A stretch of DNA of 64,000 nt, from the NCBI GenBank assembly GCA_002172485.2, contig NHFP02000003.1, forward strand, positions 289,010 through 353,009, in the 5' to 3' direction. This document shows, one piece after another, positions 1-7,160 of this stretch (the stretch's first letter is position 1; each line of letters starts with the position of its first letter). The position numbers and the translations under genes were made by a program. Origin of the DNA: Crocinitomicaceae bacterium TMED114. GTDB taxonomy: Bacteria; Bacteroidota; Bacteroidia; Flavobacteriales_D; Sanyastnellaceae. The notes beneath the pieces were generated by a model that worked only from the letters and a program-made list of their open reading frames with translations, was not told the DNA's origin and ran no database searches.

Positions 1-13
1 GCTTGCATGGACA

Positions 14-1129
14 TCAGGAATGGGGTCTCCAAGTCTCCAAAGCCGCGACCATTCGCTCTGCGGCGCGGCCTGCTCCGAACAGCCCCGCCTCCTCCACAGG
101 CATGGCCTGAAAGGGCTTGGACAACGTGCGCACCAAGGCTGCCGGCCCCTCGTCTTCCAAAAGCTGCGCAGGGTCAAACAACACGGACGCTCCCAAATCA
201 AGCAGTTCCGTCCACTCGGTCGTGTTGCGCAACACGACCGCACCCACGCCTTGATACCACGCCTCTTTCTGAAGCCCTCCGGAATCGGTCAAAACCGCAG
301 TGGCGTGATACAAGGCCGCTTGCATGTCGATGTAGCCGAGCGGCCCGGGATTCACCACCTCGTCTGGCAAGGCCAGTCCAAACTTCCTCAGATTGGCTTC
401 CGTCCGAGGGTGCACTGGCATGTAGACGAATCCGTTCTGTTGATCTGCCCATTGGGCAAGGGCGCTTATCGCGCCCTGCAGACGTTCTGGATCGTCCACC
501 AAACCCGGCCGATGGAGGGTTGCGGTCAAGACCGGACCCGACCCGGGCCAAGAAGGGGGGCGGCGACGCACCAAGACGGGTTTCACCGCCAGTGCGACAT
601 CCAACATCACATCTCCAGCCTCGACAATGCCAGCAGGCGACATGCCCTCTGCCTGAAGTTGCGCACCCGGCCCTGGCCCGGTCGTGACCCACTGATTGGC
701 GAGCTGGTCTGTCAAAATGCGGTTCAACTCCTCAGGCATACTCCGGTCTCCGCTGCGCAACCCCGCTTCCACATGGACCAGCGGCACCCCGGCGTGGTGG
801 GCTGCCATGGCACCAGCCAACGTAGCATCCGTATCCCCATAGACGAGCACAACGGCTGGACAGAGCCGCTCGATGTGATCCGCAATGCCCGACATCATAT
901 CTGCCATGCGTGCGGTTCGACTGTCCTGACAAGGATGGAGCCGCAAAGCTGGCGGAGGCACCCCCAATTCCACCAGAAAATCCGAGCCCATGTGGTCGTC
1001 AGCGTGCTGACCCGCGTGGACGAGGCACTCCGTCCATTCCGTGTGCACCAGCGCCCGGGTCAATGCGGCCGATTTGATGAACTGCGGGCGGGCACCGACC
1101 ACCGTCAGAAGAATGGGAGAAGTCGCCAA
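14..1129 (-). CDS. wecB: UDP-N-acetylglucosamine 2-epimerase (non-hydrolysing)
   Basis: 371 residues, the usual family length. It would interconvert UDP-GlcNAc and UDP-ManNAc in the cytoplasm and so supply precursors for surface polysaccharide. The N-terminal VVGARPQFIKSA (10-21) is the nucleotide-sugar epimerase signature. HVEAGLRS (119-126), PEELNRILTD (132-141), HPRTE (about 240) and TDSGG (about 282) are the conserved catalytic and UDP-binding stretches of the GT-B-like fold. It lies 3 bases downstream of radC on the same strand, so the two may be co-transcribed. Its stop overlaps a possible ATG at 12-14 in a TGATG arrangement, which suggests another minus-strand gene continues left of the window. 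The family is clear; the end product is inferred. Confidence 0.93.
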   Translation of the reverse strand: MATSPILLTVVGARPQFIKSAALTRALVHTEWTECLVHAGQHADDHMGSDFLVELGVPPPALRLHPCQDSRTARMADMMSGIADHIERLCPAVVLVYGDTDATLAGAMAAHHAGVPLVHVEAGLRSGDRSMPEELNRILTDQLANQWVTTGPGPGAQLQAEGMSPAGIVEAGDVMLDVALAVKPVLVRRRPPSWPGSGPVLTATLHRPGLVDDPERLQGAISALAQWADQQNGFVYMPVHPRTEANLRKFGLALPDEVVNPGPLGYIDMQAALYHATAVLTDSGGLQKEAWYQGVGAVVLRNTTEWTELLDLGASVLFDPAQLLEDEGPAALVRTLSKPFQAMPVEEAGLFGAGRAAERMVAALETWRPHS

Positions 1130-1132
1130 GAC

Positions 1133-1795
1133 TCAGATAAGTTGATGATCCGCAAAGCTAAAGTGCCGCATACCGGCAATGATGACATGGTCCAACACCG
1201 GCATGTCCAACGCCCTGCCCACCGTCGATATTTCGCGGGTCAACGCCTTGTCCGCCTCACTGGGCCGGGGGTTTCCAGAAGGATGATTGTGAACGAGTAC
1301 CACCGCCGCTGCCCTCACCGTCAGCGCCTTGGAGAACAAGACTTTGGGATCGACCACGGTGCCGGATTGTCCTCCAATGGACACCCGCAAGTCTGCAATA
1401 GCCGCATTGGATCGACTCAAGGCCAAGGCCCAAAACTCTTCCTCACTGCGGTCAATCAACCTGGGGCGGAATCTGGCCACGATGTCAGAAGACCGGGTCA
1501 TGGGCGCACCCAACGGCGGGTCTTGCTTCATCCGCCGCCTGCCCAACTCCATGGCCGCCGCGATGCGCACCGCCCGAGCGTCACCAATTCCCCGACAAAC
1601 GCGGATTCGTGCCAAACTACAGCGTCCCAAGGCGTGCAAGTCTTGCCCCACGTCCTCCAGCAAGTGCATCGCCGCACTTTCCGCATCGGCACCTGGCGCC
1701 CCACTGCCAATCAGCACAGCCAACAGCTCCGCCGACGTCAAGACATGGATGCCCTCAATGAGCGCTTTTTCCCGGGGTCTCATCCCGGACACCAT
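1133..1795 (-). CDS. radC: RadC/YeeS-type JAB1/MPN domain protein
   Basis: 220 residues, a normal RadC length. The N-terminal third has the helix-hairpin-helix-like segment typical of the family. The C-terminal half carries the JAMM metal-site motif HNHPSGNPRPSEAD (169-182) with the upstream glutamates EEF (119-121). The family was historically linked to DNA repair, but the biochemical role is unsettled; it is a predicted zinc-dependent hydrolase-like protein. Start chosen at the first ATG; a second ATG four codons later is possible. It lies between the rpsT terminator and wecB, reading in the same direction as both. Confidence 0.9.
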   Translation of the reverse strand: MVSGMRPREKALIEGIHVLTSAELLAVLIGSGAPGADAESAAMHLLEDVGQDLHALGRCSLARIRVCRGIGDARAVRIAAAMELGRRRMKQDPPLGAPMTRSSDIVARFRPRLIDRSEEEFWALALSRSNAAIADLRVSIGGQSGTVVDPKVLFSKALTVRAAAVVLVHNHPSGNPRPSEADKALTREISTVGRALDMPVLDHVIIAGMRHFSFADHQLI

Positions 1796-1821
1796 GCGCT
1801 CAGCAAATCACCCTTAAAGAC

Positions 1822-1848
1822 AAAAAAAGGGGTGCCGCAGCACCCCTT
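1822..1848 (-). terminator. Rho-independent terminator after rpsT
   Basis: A 7-bp GC-rich stem, GGGGTGC (1829-1835) with GCACCCC (1840-1846), extended by two A-T pairs around a 4-base loop. On the minus strand it is followed by a run of T (complement of the A run at 1822-1828), as expected for transcription leaving rpsT. Confidence 0.85.
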
Positions 1849-1885
1849 CGAGATTCGTTTTTGGACCGCCATGCGGCCAAGGTCA

Positions 1886-2143
1886 TCAACCTTTGACAGA
1901 TGCCAAATGGCGCTCGAGTCCGCTTTTGAGGTTGCTCGCTTTGTTTTTGTGGATGACGTTCTTCTTGGCCAACCGGTCGATCATCGAGGCCACCTTCGGC
2001 AGGTCCTCGGTGAGCTGCTTCTCATCGTTGGAGGCGCGGAATTTGCGCAATGCGTTCCGCATCGTTTTGTGGTAGTAACGGTTGCTGAGACGCTTGGTCT
2101 CGTTGGAACGGATCCGCTTGAGGGCTGATTTGTGGTTCGCCAT
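1886..2143 (-). CDS. rpsT: 30S ribosomal protein S20
   Basis: 85 residues, matching bS20 (about 83-90). It is highly basic and helical, with the typical N-terminus [18 protein letters not shown] and the helical stretch ending [18 protein letters not shown]20 is a primary binder of 16S rRNA in the small subunit. It stands alone between a promoter element (2164-2171) and a terminator (1822-1848), so it is probably monocistronic. Confidence 0.97.
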   Translation of the reverse strand: MANHKSALKRIRSNETKRLSNRYYHKTMRNALRKFRASNDEKQLTEDLPKVASMIDRLAKKNVIHKNKASNLKSGLERHLASVKG

Positions 2144-2163
2144 ACTGACTCGTTAGAGGGGGG

Positions 2164-2171
2164 CAAATATA
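2164..2171 (-). promoter_or_regulatory. -7 promoter element for rpsT
   Basis: Reads TATATTTG on the minus strand, an exact match to the Bacteroidota sigma-factor -7 consensus TAnnTTTG, 20 bases upstream of the rpsT start codon. No clear -33 TTG box sits at the usual 19-21 base spacing. Confidence 0.65.
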
Positions 2172-2196
2172 GTCAAGGCTTTTATGCCTTCGACGT

Positions 2197-2640
2197 TCAA
2201 TACCAAATCAAGTGCACACGGATGGTGGTTGACCCATCTGTGAGGTCCACTTCAGCCCGTTCTGCGTCCACGTGATCCTCAACCTTGAAGGGCAAACCGA
2301 GGGCAATGAAATCCTGGGTTGTGAATTCATCTTCATCGAAAACGGTGAATTCATAGTCCGTTTGAAAATCGGCCAGCTCAATGTTGACCGCCACGAAATC
2401 CAGCGTCACGGGCACGGCGGCTTCCTGAGCCACGCCGGTCGTGTAGAGAACGGCCTGCGTTGCTGCATTTCGCAATTCAACAAACAAATCAGGCAAACCC
2501 TCGTCCAGCGTGTCGTCGAAGTAATCTGGGTCGACCGACAGCACCTCAACACGGTCCAAAACACATCGTGACACGGGCTCGGGCTCGTTGCAGGAGGTCC
2601 AAATCAGAGCCGGCAGAAGAAACAAAAAGGAACGCTTCAT
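2197..2640 (-). CDS. Small lipoprotein with a C2-like beta-sandwich
   Basis: 147 residues from the second of two adjacent ATGs (2640 or 2643). An upstream in-frame extension to 2673 would put ten residues before the signal peptide and is unlikely. MKRSFLFLLPALIWTSC is a lipoprotein signal ending in a lipobox cysteine. The mature part has Asp-rich stretches, LPDLFVELRN and then YEFTVFDEDEF, reminiscent of calcium-binding loops in C2-type sandwiches. That fold is an inference from pattern only. No operon partner is evident and the function is unknown. Confidence 0.7.
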   Translation of the reverse strand: MKRSFLFLLPALIWTSCNEPEPVSRCVLDRVEVLSVDPDYFDDTLDEGLPDLFVELRNAATQAVLYTTGVAQEAAVPVTLDFVAVNIELADFQTDYEFTVFDEDEFTTQDFIALGLPFKVEDHVDAERAEVDLTDGSTTIRVHLIWY

Positions 2641-2689
2641 CATGTCCACAAGATACGCCGTTCCCGATCTCAAAAGGCCGCAAAAGAGA

Positions 2690-2711
2690 GAAGGGCGCCT
2701 TCGCGCCCTTC
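2690..2711 (-). terminator. Hairpin terminator
   Basis: Perfect 9-bp inverted repeat GAAGGGCGC (2690-2698) / GCGCCCTTC (2703-2711) with a 4-base loop. On the minus strand it is followed by a pyrimidine stretch containing TTTT. It probably ends the transcript of the gene at 2819-3262. Confidence 0.65.
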
Positions 2712-2727
2712 CTTCCTAACAATCTAC

Positions 2728-2816
2728 TTGCCAATCGCCATTACTAGCGATAGCTGTGGCAAAGATATGCTCCGGACATAATGTGTGAAAACGTGTTTCA
2801 CACATTTTTTTGTCCG
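2728..2816. repeat. Two nested inverted repeats in an intergenic region
   Basis: Arm pair one: TTGCCA (2728-2733) with TGGCAA (2757-2762), enclosing ATCGC (2734-2738) with GCGAT (2747-2751). Arm pair two: CGGACA (2773-2778) with TGTCCG (2811-2816), enclosing the perfect 10-bp ATGTGTGAAA (2781-2790) / TTTCACACAT (2796-2805). The second is followed by a T run on the plus strand. With the hairpin at 2690-2711 this makes three consecutive stem-loops in the 3' region of the gene at 2819-3262. Confidence 0.6.
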
Positions 2817-2818
2817 TC

Positions 2819-3262
2819 TTACTTCTTGAAAATCAGTCGAGTAATGTACAGTCCATTGCCGTCGTCCTTGCCGGAGTCGGCCTCGACACCGCTCACGACG
2901 AACTCGAGGCTCCAACCTTGAGACACGAGGTTGTTGATCTTGTCGGTGATGAGGGCATCGTTGGATGCGATGTTCTGGAAATTGATGCCAGCTGCGCTGA
3001 AGAAGTTGACGAGCTTGGTCTCCCGGAAGTTGTCGACTTTGAGGTCACCTCGCTTCACGTTGCCCTGACCGCTCTTCTTGCCATCCACGCGGTCTGTGGT
3101 TGCGGCTTCACTGTCTGCATCAGAAGTGGTCTCGATGATGCGGGAACGGCCAACGCCACCTGGCACGATGCTCTCGACCACGGTGACAACTTTGTACTCT
3201 TGGGCGGCGGCGTCAAAGCAAGCAGCCAGGGCGAGGGCCCCGAGAAGGAAAAACTTCTTCAT
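2819..3262 (-). CDS. Small secreted protein of unknown function
   Basis: 147 residues with a clear signal peptide (MKKFFLLGALALAACFDAAAQ); cleavage is probably after AAAQ. The cysteine at 15 also makes a weak lipobox (LAAC). The mature part is mixed charge with a central Lys/Asp-rich segment and a beta-rich C-terminus (SLEFVVSGVEADSG, ending YITRLIFKK). I do not recognise the family. It is monocistronic, with a 3' region holding three stem-loops ending at the hairpin at 2690-2711. Confidence 0.75.
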   Translation of the reverse strand: MKKFFLLGALALAACFDAAAQEYKVVTVVESIVPGGVGRSRIIETTSDADSEAATTDRVDGKKSGQGNVKRGDLKVDNFRETKLVNFFSAAGINFQNIASNDALITDKINNLVSQGWSLEFVVSGVEADSGKDDGNGLYITRLIFKK

Positions 3263-3334
3263 GTTTCGGATGGGTGTAAATGGTTATCGCCCCTAAGATG
3301 GGACCGAATTTTCATGCAACCATTCTGATTCCGG

Positions 3335-3955
3335 TCAGATGGATCGGAGCATGGCCAAGGCCTCCTGCTCAAATTCTTTTCCCCGGTTGCGGGCGTACCA
3401 CAACTGCACCTGGGCAGCGTATTCCGCATGCGCTGGTTTCGGTTTCGGTTGGGCGCGGTATTCCTCCACCATGGTCCGCGCCGTCGTCGGTCTGGGGCCC
3501 CATGTCGCCAACCCCTCCCCCTCGGCGTTGGCCACAATCCACATGGGAATGGACCTGCCACTTCGGGTCAGGAAATCGTCGATGATGGGATGCTCCCCAT
3601 CGCGCAGCACCCACTCCACATGGACTCCAGACACTTCGGCCAGTCGGGCAATCAAGGGAGCGGATTGGGCGGCATCGCCGCACCAGCTCTCCGTGATGAC
3701 CACCCAACGCTGGTCCTTGCATGTGCCCGACTCCAAGAACGCCTGCATGTCGTCCCCCATGCGGTAGGTCTTGCCCACCCGTTTCATCCGGACGGCATTC
3801 AACGCCGTGTACTGGGCCAATCTCTCTGAAGCCTCAGGACCGCTGTGCGTCCCGGCCTCTACCCAATGGACCATGGCTTCCGTGTAAGCCTCTGTGGTCA
3901 TGGCGCCGGGCCGGCCTTTGGCCCACCACTGGTTCCAAACCATTCGTTCGGTCAT
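3335..3955 (-). CDS. Thioredoxin-like protein with WCGD motif
   Basis: 206 residues. The start is placed at 3955, where ATGA overlaps the stop of the upstream oxidoreductase gene. An open frame runs much further upstream, but that part is the shadow of the oxidoreductase. About the last 115 residues form a thioredoxin-like fold: ITESWCGDAAQSAP places a single cysteine where thioredoxins have CxxC, followed by LRDGEHPIIDDFL and the cis-proline-type GRSIPMWIV. This pattern matches the Thioredoxin_9-type family seen next to other Bacteroidota genes. With only one active-site cysteine, disulfide reductase activity is uncertain. Third gene of a coupled operon with a FAD oxidoreductase and a pseudouridine synthase. 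Confidence 0.85.
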   Translation of the reverse strand: MTERMVWNQWWAKGRPGAMTTEAYTEAMVHWVEAGTHSGPEASERLAQYTALNAVRMKRVGKTYRMGDDMQAFLESGTCKDQRWVVITESWCGDAAQSAPLIARLAEVSGVHVEWVLRDGEHPIIDDFLTRSGRSIPMWIVANAEGEGLATWGPRPTTARTMVEEYRAQPKPKPAHAEYAAQVQLWYARNRGKEFEQEALAMLRSI

Positions 3956-5178
3956 GGGGTGGTGGACCTCTTCGATTGGATCAAGGCTTCGGCCGCCACC
4001 CTTCCCGAGCGCAAGGCTGCGTCCAGTGAAGGTGCTGCCGTGGCGTCTCCTGCGATGTACAGCCCCTCTGAGATTTTCGGCTGGGCCATGGCAGGGCGCA
4101 CTTCCCGCATGGCCGGGAGGGCTTCTGGGATGTGGGCCTTCCAAAGCACCTCCCCGACCGCCAAGCCAGCTGCGCGCAAATCGGACTGCATGGCGAGGAC
4201 CGCTCCGTCGACATTCTGGCCATATTCGAGAACGGCGGTCGCATTCAACTTGCCCTGGCCTTCTGCCCCCTGAACGTCTTCCATGAAATGGAAATTGGTC
4301 ACGGAATGGGCTTCCGGGAGCAATCCGATGATGGGCTTGCCGAACGACCGTTCCGACGTGGCAAAAACGACATTGAGGCATCCGTGCCATCGAACGGGTG
4401 GCCGGCCATCGAGCAAGGACGGCACCGTGCAGATGATCTGGGGCGCCACCCAATCCGCACCGTGTTCCGTCAGGATGTGCCCCGACTCGAAAGACACCAC
4501 CCGCTGTTGGAGCCGCACTTCGGTTCGCTCGAGCTTCCCTTGAAGTTGGTGCACCAGCGCCTCGACCCCGCCCGCAGGCCGGACCACATCCCCGCTGGCG
4601 AACATGCGGAGGGTGTAGAGGAACTGAGCGGGAGGCGGCGTGAGGGCCTTGTCCAGGAAAATGCCAGAAAAAAAGGATTGGAGGAAATCGCGGATGAAGC
4701 CCTCTGAAAACCCGCGCGCCTTCAGGTCGTCCAAGGCCGTTCCAGACGTCGCGCGCGACTGGACATCCTCTGCCGAACCGCGCATCACCTCGAGGACGAG
4801 CCGCAACATCCGGAACCGATCGGCCCAAGTCCCGATTCCGCTCGTCAGGGTGGCGGGCAAGGTCCCCGGTCGGCGGCGTGGATCCGCCAAGGTGCGCCAC
4901 CGGCCGCCCTTGTGAATCCGGGCCCCGGGAACAAAACGCACCGGCTCAAGGGCGCTCATGTCCACCCAACGCTTCAACTCGGGATAGGCCGTCAACAGTA
5001 CCTGAAAGCCAACATCGACGCGTGTCCCATCGGCCATTTGCTCCGTCCGGAGTCGCCCACCGAGGCGGTCCGATGCCTCCAGCAACAGCGGCGACATCCC
5101 AGCCGCCTGCAAGGTGAGGCAAGCTGCAAGGCCTGCCGCCCCTCCCCCGATGACCACGGGCCTGTCAATGTGCTCCAT
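3952..5178 (-). CDS. FAD-dependent oxidoreductase, amine-oxidase / phytoene-desaturase-like
   Basis: 408 residues. The N-terminal Rossmann motif VIGGGAAGLAACLTLQAAG (about 9-27), followed by the ribose-binding acidic residue in LLLEASDRLGGRL, is the FAD-binding signature of the amino-oxidase superfamily. The C-terminal GLYIAGDATAAPSLDAALRSG completes the FAD site. Members include protoporphyrinogen oxidases, carotenoid desaturases and polyamine oxidases; the substrate cannot be told here. The start overlaps the end of the rluF-like gene by 14 bases and the stop overlaps the thioredoxin-like start by 4, so translation is probably coupled. Confidence 0.85.
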   Translation of the reverse strand: MEHIDRPVVIGGGAAGLAACLTLQAAGMSPLLLEASDRLGGRLRTEQMADGTRVDVGFQVLLTAYPELKRWVDMSALEPVRFVPGARIHKGGRWRTLADPRRRPGTLPATLTSGIGTWADRFRMLRLVLEVMRGSAEDVQSRATSGTALDDLKARGFSEGFIRDFLQSFFSGIFLDKALTPPPAQFLYTLRMFASGDVVRPAGGVEALVHQLQGKLERTEVRLQQRVVSFESGHILTEHGADWVAPQIICTVPSLLDGRPPVRWHGCLNVVFATSERSFGKPIIGLLPEAHSVTNFHFMEDVQGAEGQGKLNATAVLEYGQNVDGAVLAMQSDLRAAGLAVGEVLWKAHIPEALPAMREVRPAMAQPKISEGLYIAGDATAAPSLDAALRSGRVAAEALIQSKRSTTP

Positions 5179-5914
5179 CGTGGGTTTTCGTCGAATCGTC
5201 TACGAGACGCTGCAGCTCCGTCAATTCCTTGGCGGTGAAATCTCGCCACTCCCCGCGGGGAAGGTCGAGGTGCATGTGCATGATGCGCACCCGCTTCAGG
5301 CGGGTCACATTATAACCAAGGTGTTCGCACATCCGGCGGATTTGGCGATTCAAGCCTTGGGTCAGAACAATGCGAAACTGCTTCGGGCCGGTCTGCTCGA
5401 CTTCGCAACGCCGGGTCACGGTCCCGAGGATGGGGATGCCGCCAGCCATGTCCTCGATGAAACTGCCGCGGATCGGTTTGTCGACCGTCACGTGGTATTC
5501 CTTTTCGTGGCGGTTCCGGGCGCGCAGGACCTTGTTGACGATGTCGCCATCGGAAGTCAGGAAAATGAGGCCTTCGCTGGGCTTGTCCAGCCGGCCAACA
5601 GGGAAGATGCGGCGCTCGTGCCCAATCGCATCGACGATGTTGTCCTTTTCCCGTTTCTGGTCCGTCGTACAGACGATGCCGACGGGCTTGTGGTACACGA
5701 TGTAGACGTGGTCCTCCTGTTTGGTCGGCTGCCCCACGGGCTGGCCATCCACCGCGACCTCGTCGCCTGGCATCACCTTGGTTCCCAACTCAGGCACCAC
5801 GCCATTGAGGGTGATCCTGCCCTGCTCAAGGAGTTTATCAGCTGCCCGCCGGGAGCAGTGTCCTGCCTCACTGAGGTATTTGTTGATGCGAATGCCTGCG
5901 GGTGACCGGTCCAT
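5165..5914 (-). CDS. RluF/RluB-type ribosomal RNA pseudouridine synthase
   Basis: 249 residues from the ATG at 5914; an upstream extension lacks family similarity. The S4 RNA-binding domain is at the N-terminus (GIRINKYLSEAGHCSRRAADKLLEQGRITLNG). The catalytic domain carries GRLDKPSEGLIFLTSDGD, whose aspartate is the catalytic residue of pseudouridine synthases, and the late motif GLNRQIRRMCEHLGY. Family members modify 23S rRNA; the HKPVGIVCTTD-type stretch fits RluF better than RluB, but this is not decisive. First gene of the operon leading into the oxidoreductase. Confidence 0.9.
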   Translation of the reverse strand: MDRSPAGIRINKYLSEAGHCSRRAADKLLEQGRITLNGVVPELGTKVMPGDEVAVDGQPVGQPTKQEDHVYIVYHKPVGIVCTTDQKREKDNIVDAIGHERRIFPVGRLDKPSEGLIFLTSDGDIVNKVLRARNRHEKEYHVTVDKPIRGSFIEDMAGGIPILGTVTRRCEVEQTGPKQFRIVLTQGLNRQIRRMCEHLGYNVTRLKRVRIMHMHLDLPRGEWRDFTAKELTELQRLVDDSTKTHDGAH

Positions 5915-5977
5915 GACACAAAGGTGGTACGAAAGGGTGCATCTTTGGCCGACGCGATCCCCAAAACACCCCACGAC

Positions 5978-7156
5978 ATGACCCGCTGTCTCTCCATTCT
6001 CTTCTGCCTGACCATGTTGACCTCCGTCGCCTTTGGACAACGGATGAAATCAGAGAAAGAGCGGTTCACCTACACCCAACTCCCCTCCGAGCCGCTGCCG
6101 GATGGCATCGCCACCTTCCGCGTCCACCTCGAGCAAACCGCCAAGGAATCCTATGGCATCGAGTTCCGCGGTTGGCAGTCCGAGGTGAAGGCCGAATGGA
6201 AGGCCTTTCAGCAGCAATGGCAACAAATCGTCGACGAAGTGGACAGTGCTGCGCCCGAATCTTTCGCCCAATGGCAATCCAGCCGCACGGACACCTTGGT
6301 CCTTCCCGCTGCACCCCAGCCCAGCGAGTACTTCTTTGACCCGGCAGAGGTCCAATATGCACTGCAGCTCACGGGATTTGACGTGGGCGATGATGGACTT
6401 GACGTGGACGTGGTCGTCGACCCGCTCAACATCACCGAGGAGGTGGTGGCCACCAAAAAGGAGAAGGTCAAGCGCGGTGAAGAGACCGTGGAAGTCACCA
6501 AATTCTACCTCAAGCTGACCTACGTGCAGCCTGTGCACATCACGGTCTCGGCGCGCGGCGTCACACTGAAGAGCACCGATGCCAATGCGCGTCCCCGGAC
6601 GTGGTCGTCCAAGACCTTTGACCGCGACCAACAGGTGCGCGACTGGTGGGCGGTCCAGAAGCCGACCATCCTGGCCCAGCAGACCAAGATGCCCGTCCTC
6701 CATGCGGTGAGCTCCCTCCAAGCCGACCTGGAGGACAAGCACTGCACCCTCGAAAAGAGCCGGGAATGCGAATGGCATTTCCCCAAGACGACCGGCAAAG
6801 TGAACTACGCCGACCTGCGTGGTGCCGCATTTGATGCCAAGTTCGGCGCCAGTAAACTCGGTTCGGACCGGACAGCTGGTGAGGAGAGCCTGCGCAAGGC
6901 CACGGTCGTGTGGGCCGCAGCCTTGTCCGAAGCCGACTTCGAGGACAAGAAGGCCCGCATTGACCGCAAGGTCGCCGGCTTTCTCTATCTGAACCTCATC
7001 GAAGCGGCCATCCTCATGGACAACCTGTCGCAGGCGGAGGGCTACTTGCTCGAAATGAACAAGGTGGACGCCAAGAATGGGGCCATCAAGGATGGCGAGC
7101 GTTGGATCGAATTCGGACGTGACTTGGAACGGCGCAAAGCCGCCAACGGCCTCTGA
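5978..7156 (+). CDS. Secreted protein of unknown function
   Basis: 392 residues. Start taken at the ATG at 5978, which gives a signal peptide (MTRCLSILFCLTMLTSVAFGQ); an in-frame GTG at 5924 would hide it. The mature protein is hydrophilic and rich in Lys/Glu, with a charged VVATKKEKVKRGEETVEVTK strand pair around 160-185. A helical C-terminus (about 290-390: LSQAEGYLLEMNKVDAKNGAIKDGERWIEFGRDLE) resembles a TPR-like pair. No known motif was recognised. It is divergent from the rluF-like gene, with 63 bases between starts, and convergent with the CotH gene. Confidence 0.8.
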   Translation: MTRCLSILFCLTMLTSVAFGQRMKSEKERFTYTQLPSEPLPDGIATFRVHLEQTAKESYGIEFRGWQSEVKAEWKAFQQQWQQIVDEVDSAAPESFAQWQSSRTDTLVLPAAPQPSEYFFDPAEVQYALQLTGFDVGDDGLDVDVVVDPLNITEEVVATKKEKVKRGEETVEVTKFYLKLTYVQPVHITVSARGVTLKSTDANARPRTWSSKTFDRDQQVRDWWAVQKPTILAQQTKMPVLHAVSSLQADLEDKHCTLEKSRECEWHFPKTTGKVNYADLRGAAFDAKFGASKLGSDRTAGEESLRKATVVWAAALSEADFEDKKARIDRKVAGFLYLNLIEAAILMDNLSQAEGYLLEMNKVDAKNGAIKDGERWIEFGRDLERRKAANGL

Positions 7157-7160
7157 ACAA

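Noticed and set aside
20..2128. A 702-codon open frame opposite wecB, radC and rpsT
   Set aside because: It runs antisense through three clear genes and has Arg/His-rich composition.
2781..2805. TGTGA...TCACA dyad as a CRP-type site
   Set aside because: The half-sites are 9 bases apart, not 6, and it sits behind a gene rather than ahead of one; an RNA stem-loop explains it better.
3956..4900. An N-terminal extension of the thioredoxin-like gene that would give 521 residues
   Set aside because: The extra part is an antisense-like reading through the oxidoreductase gene in another frame; the coupled ATG at 3955 is a better start.
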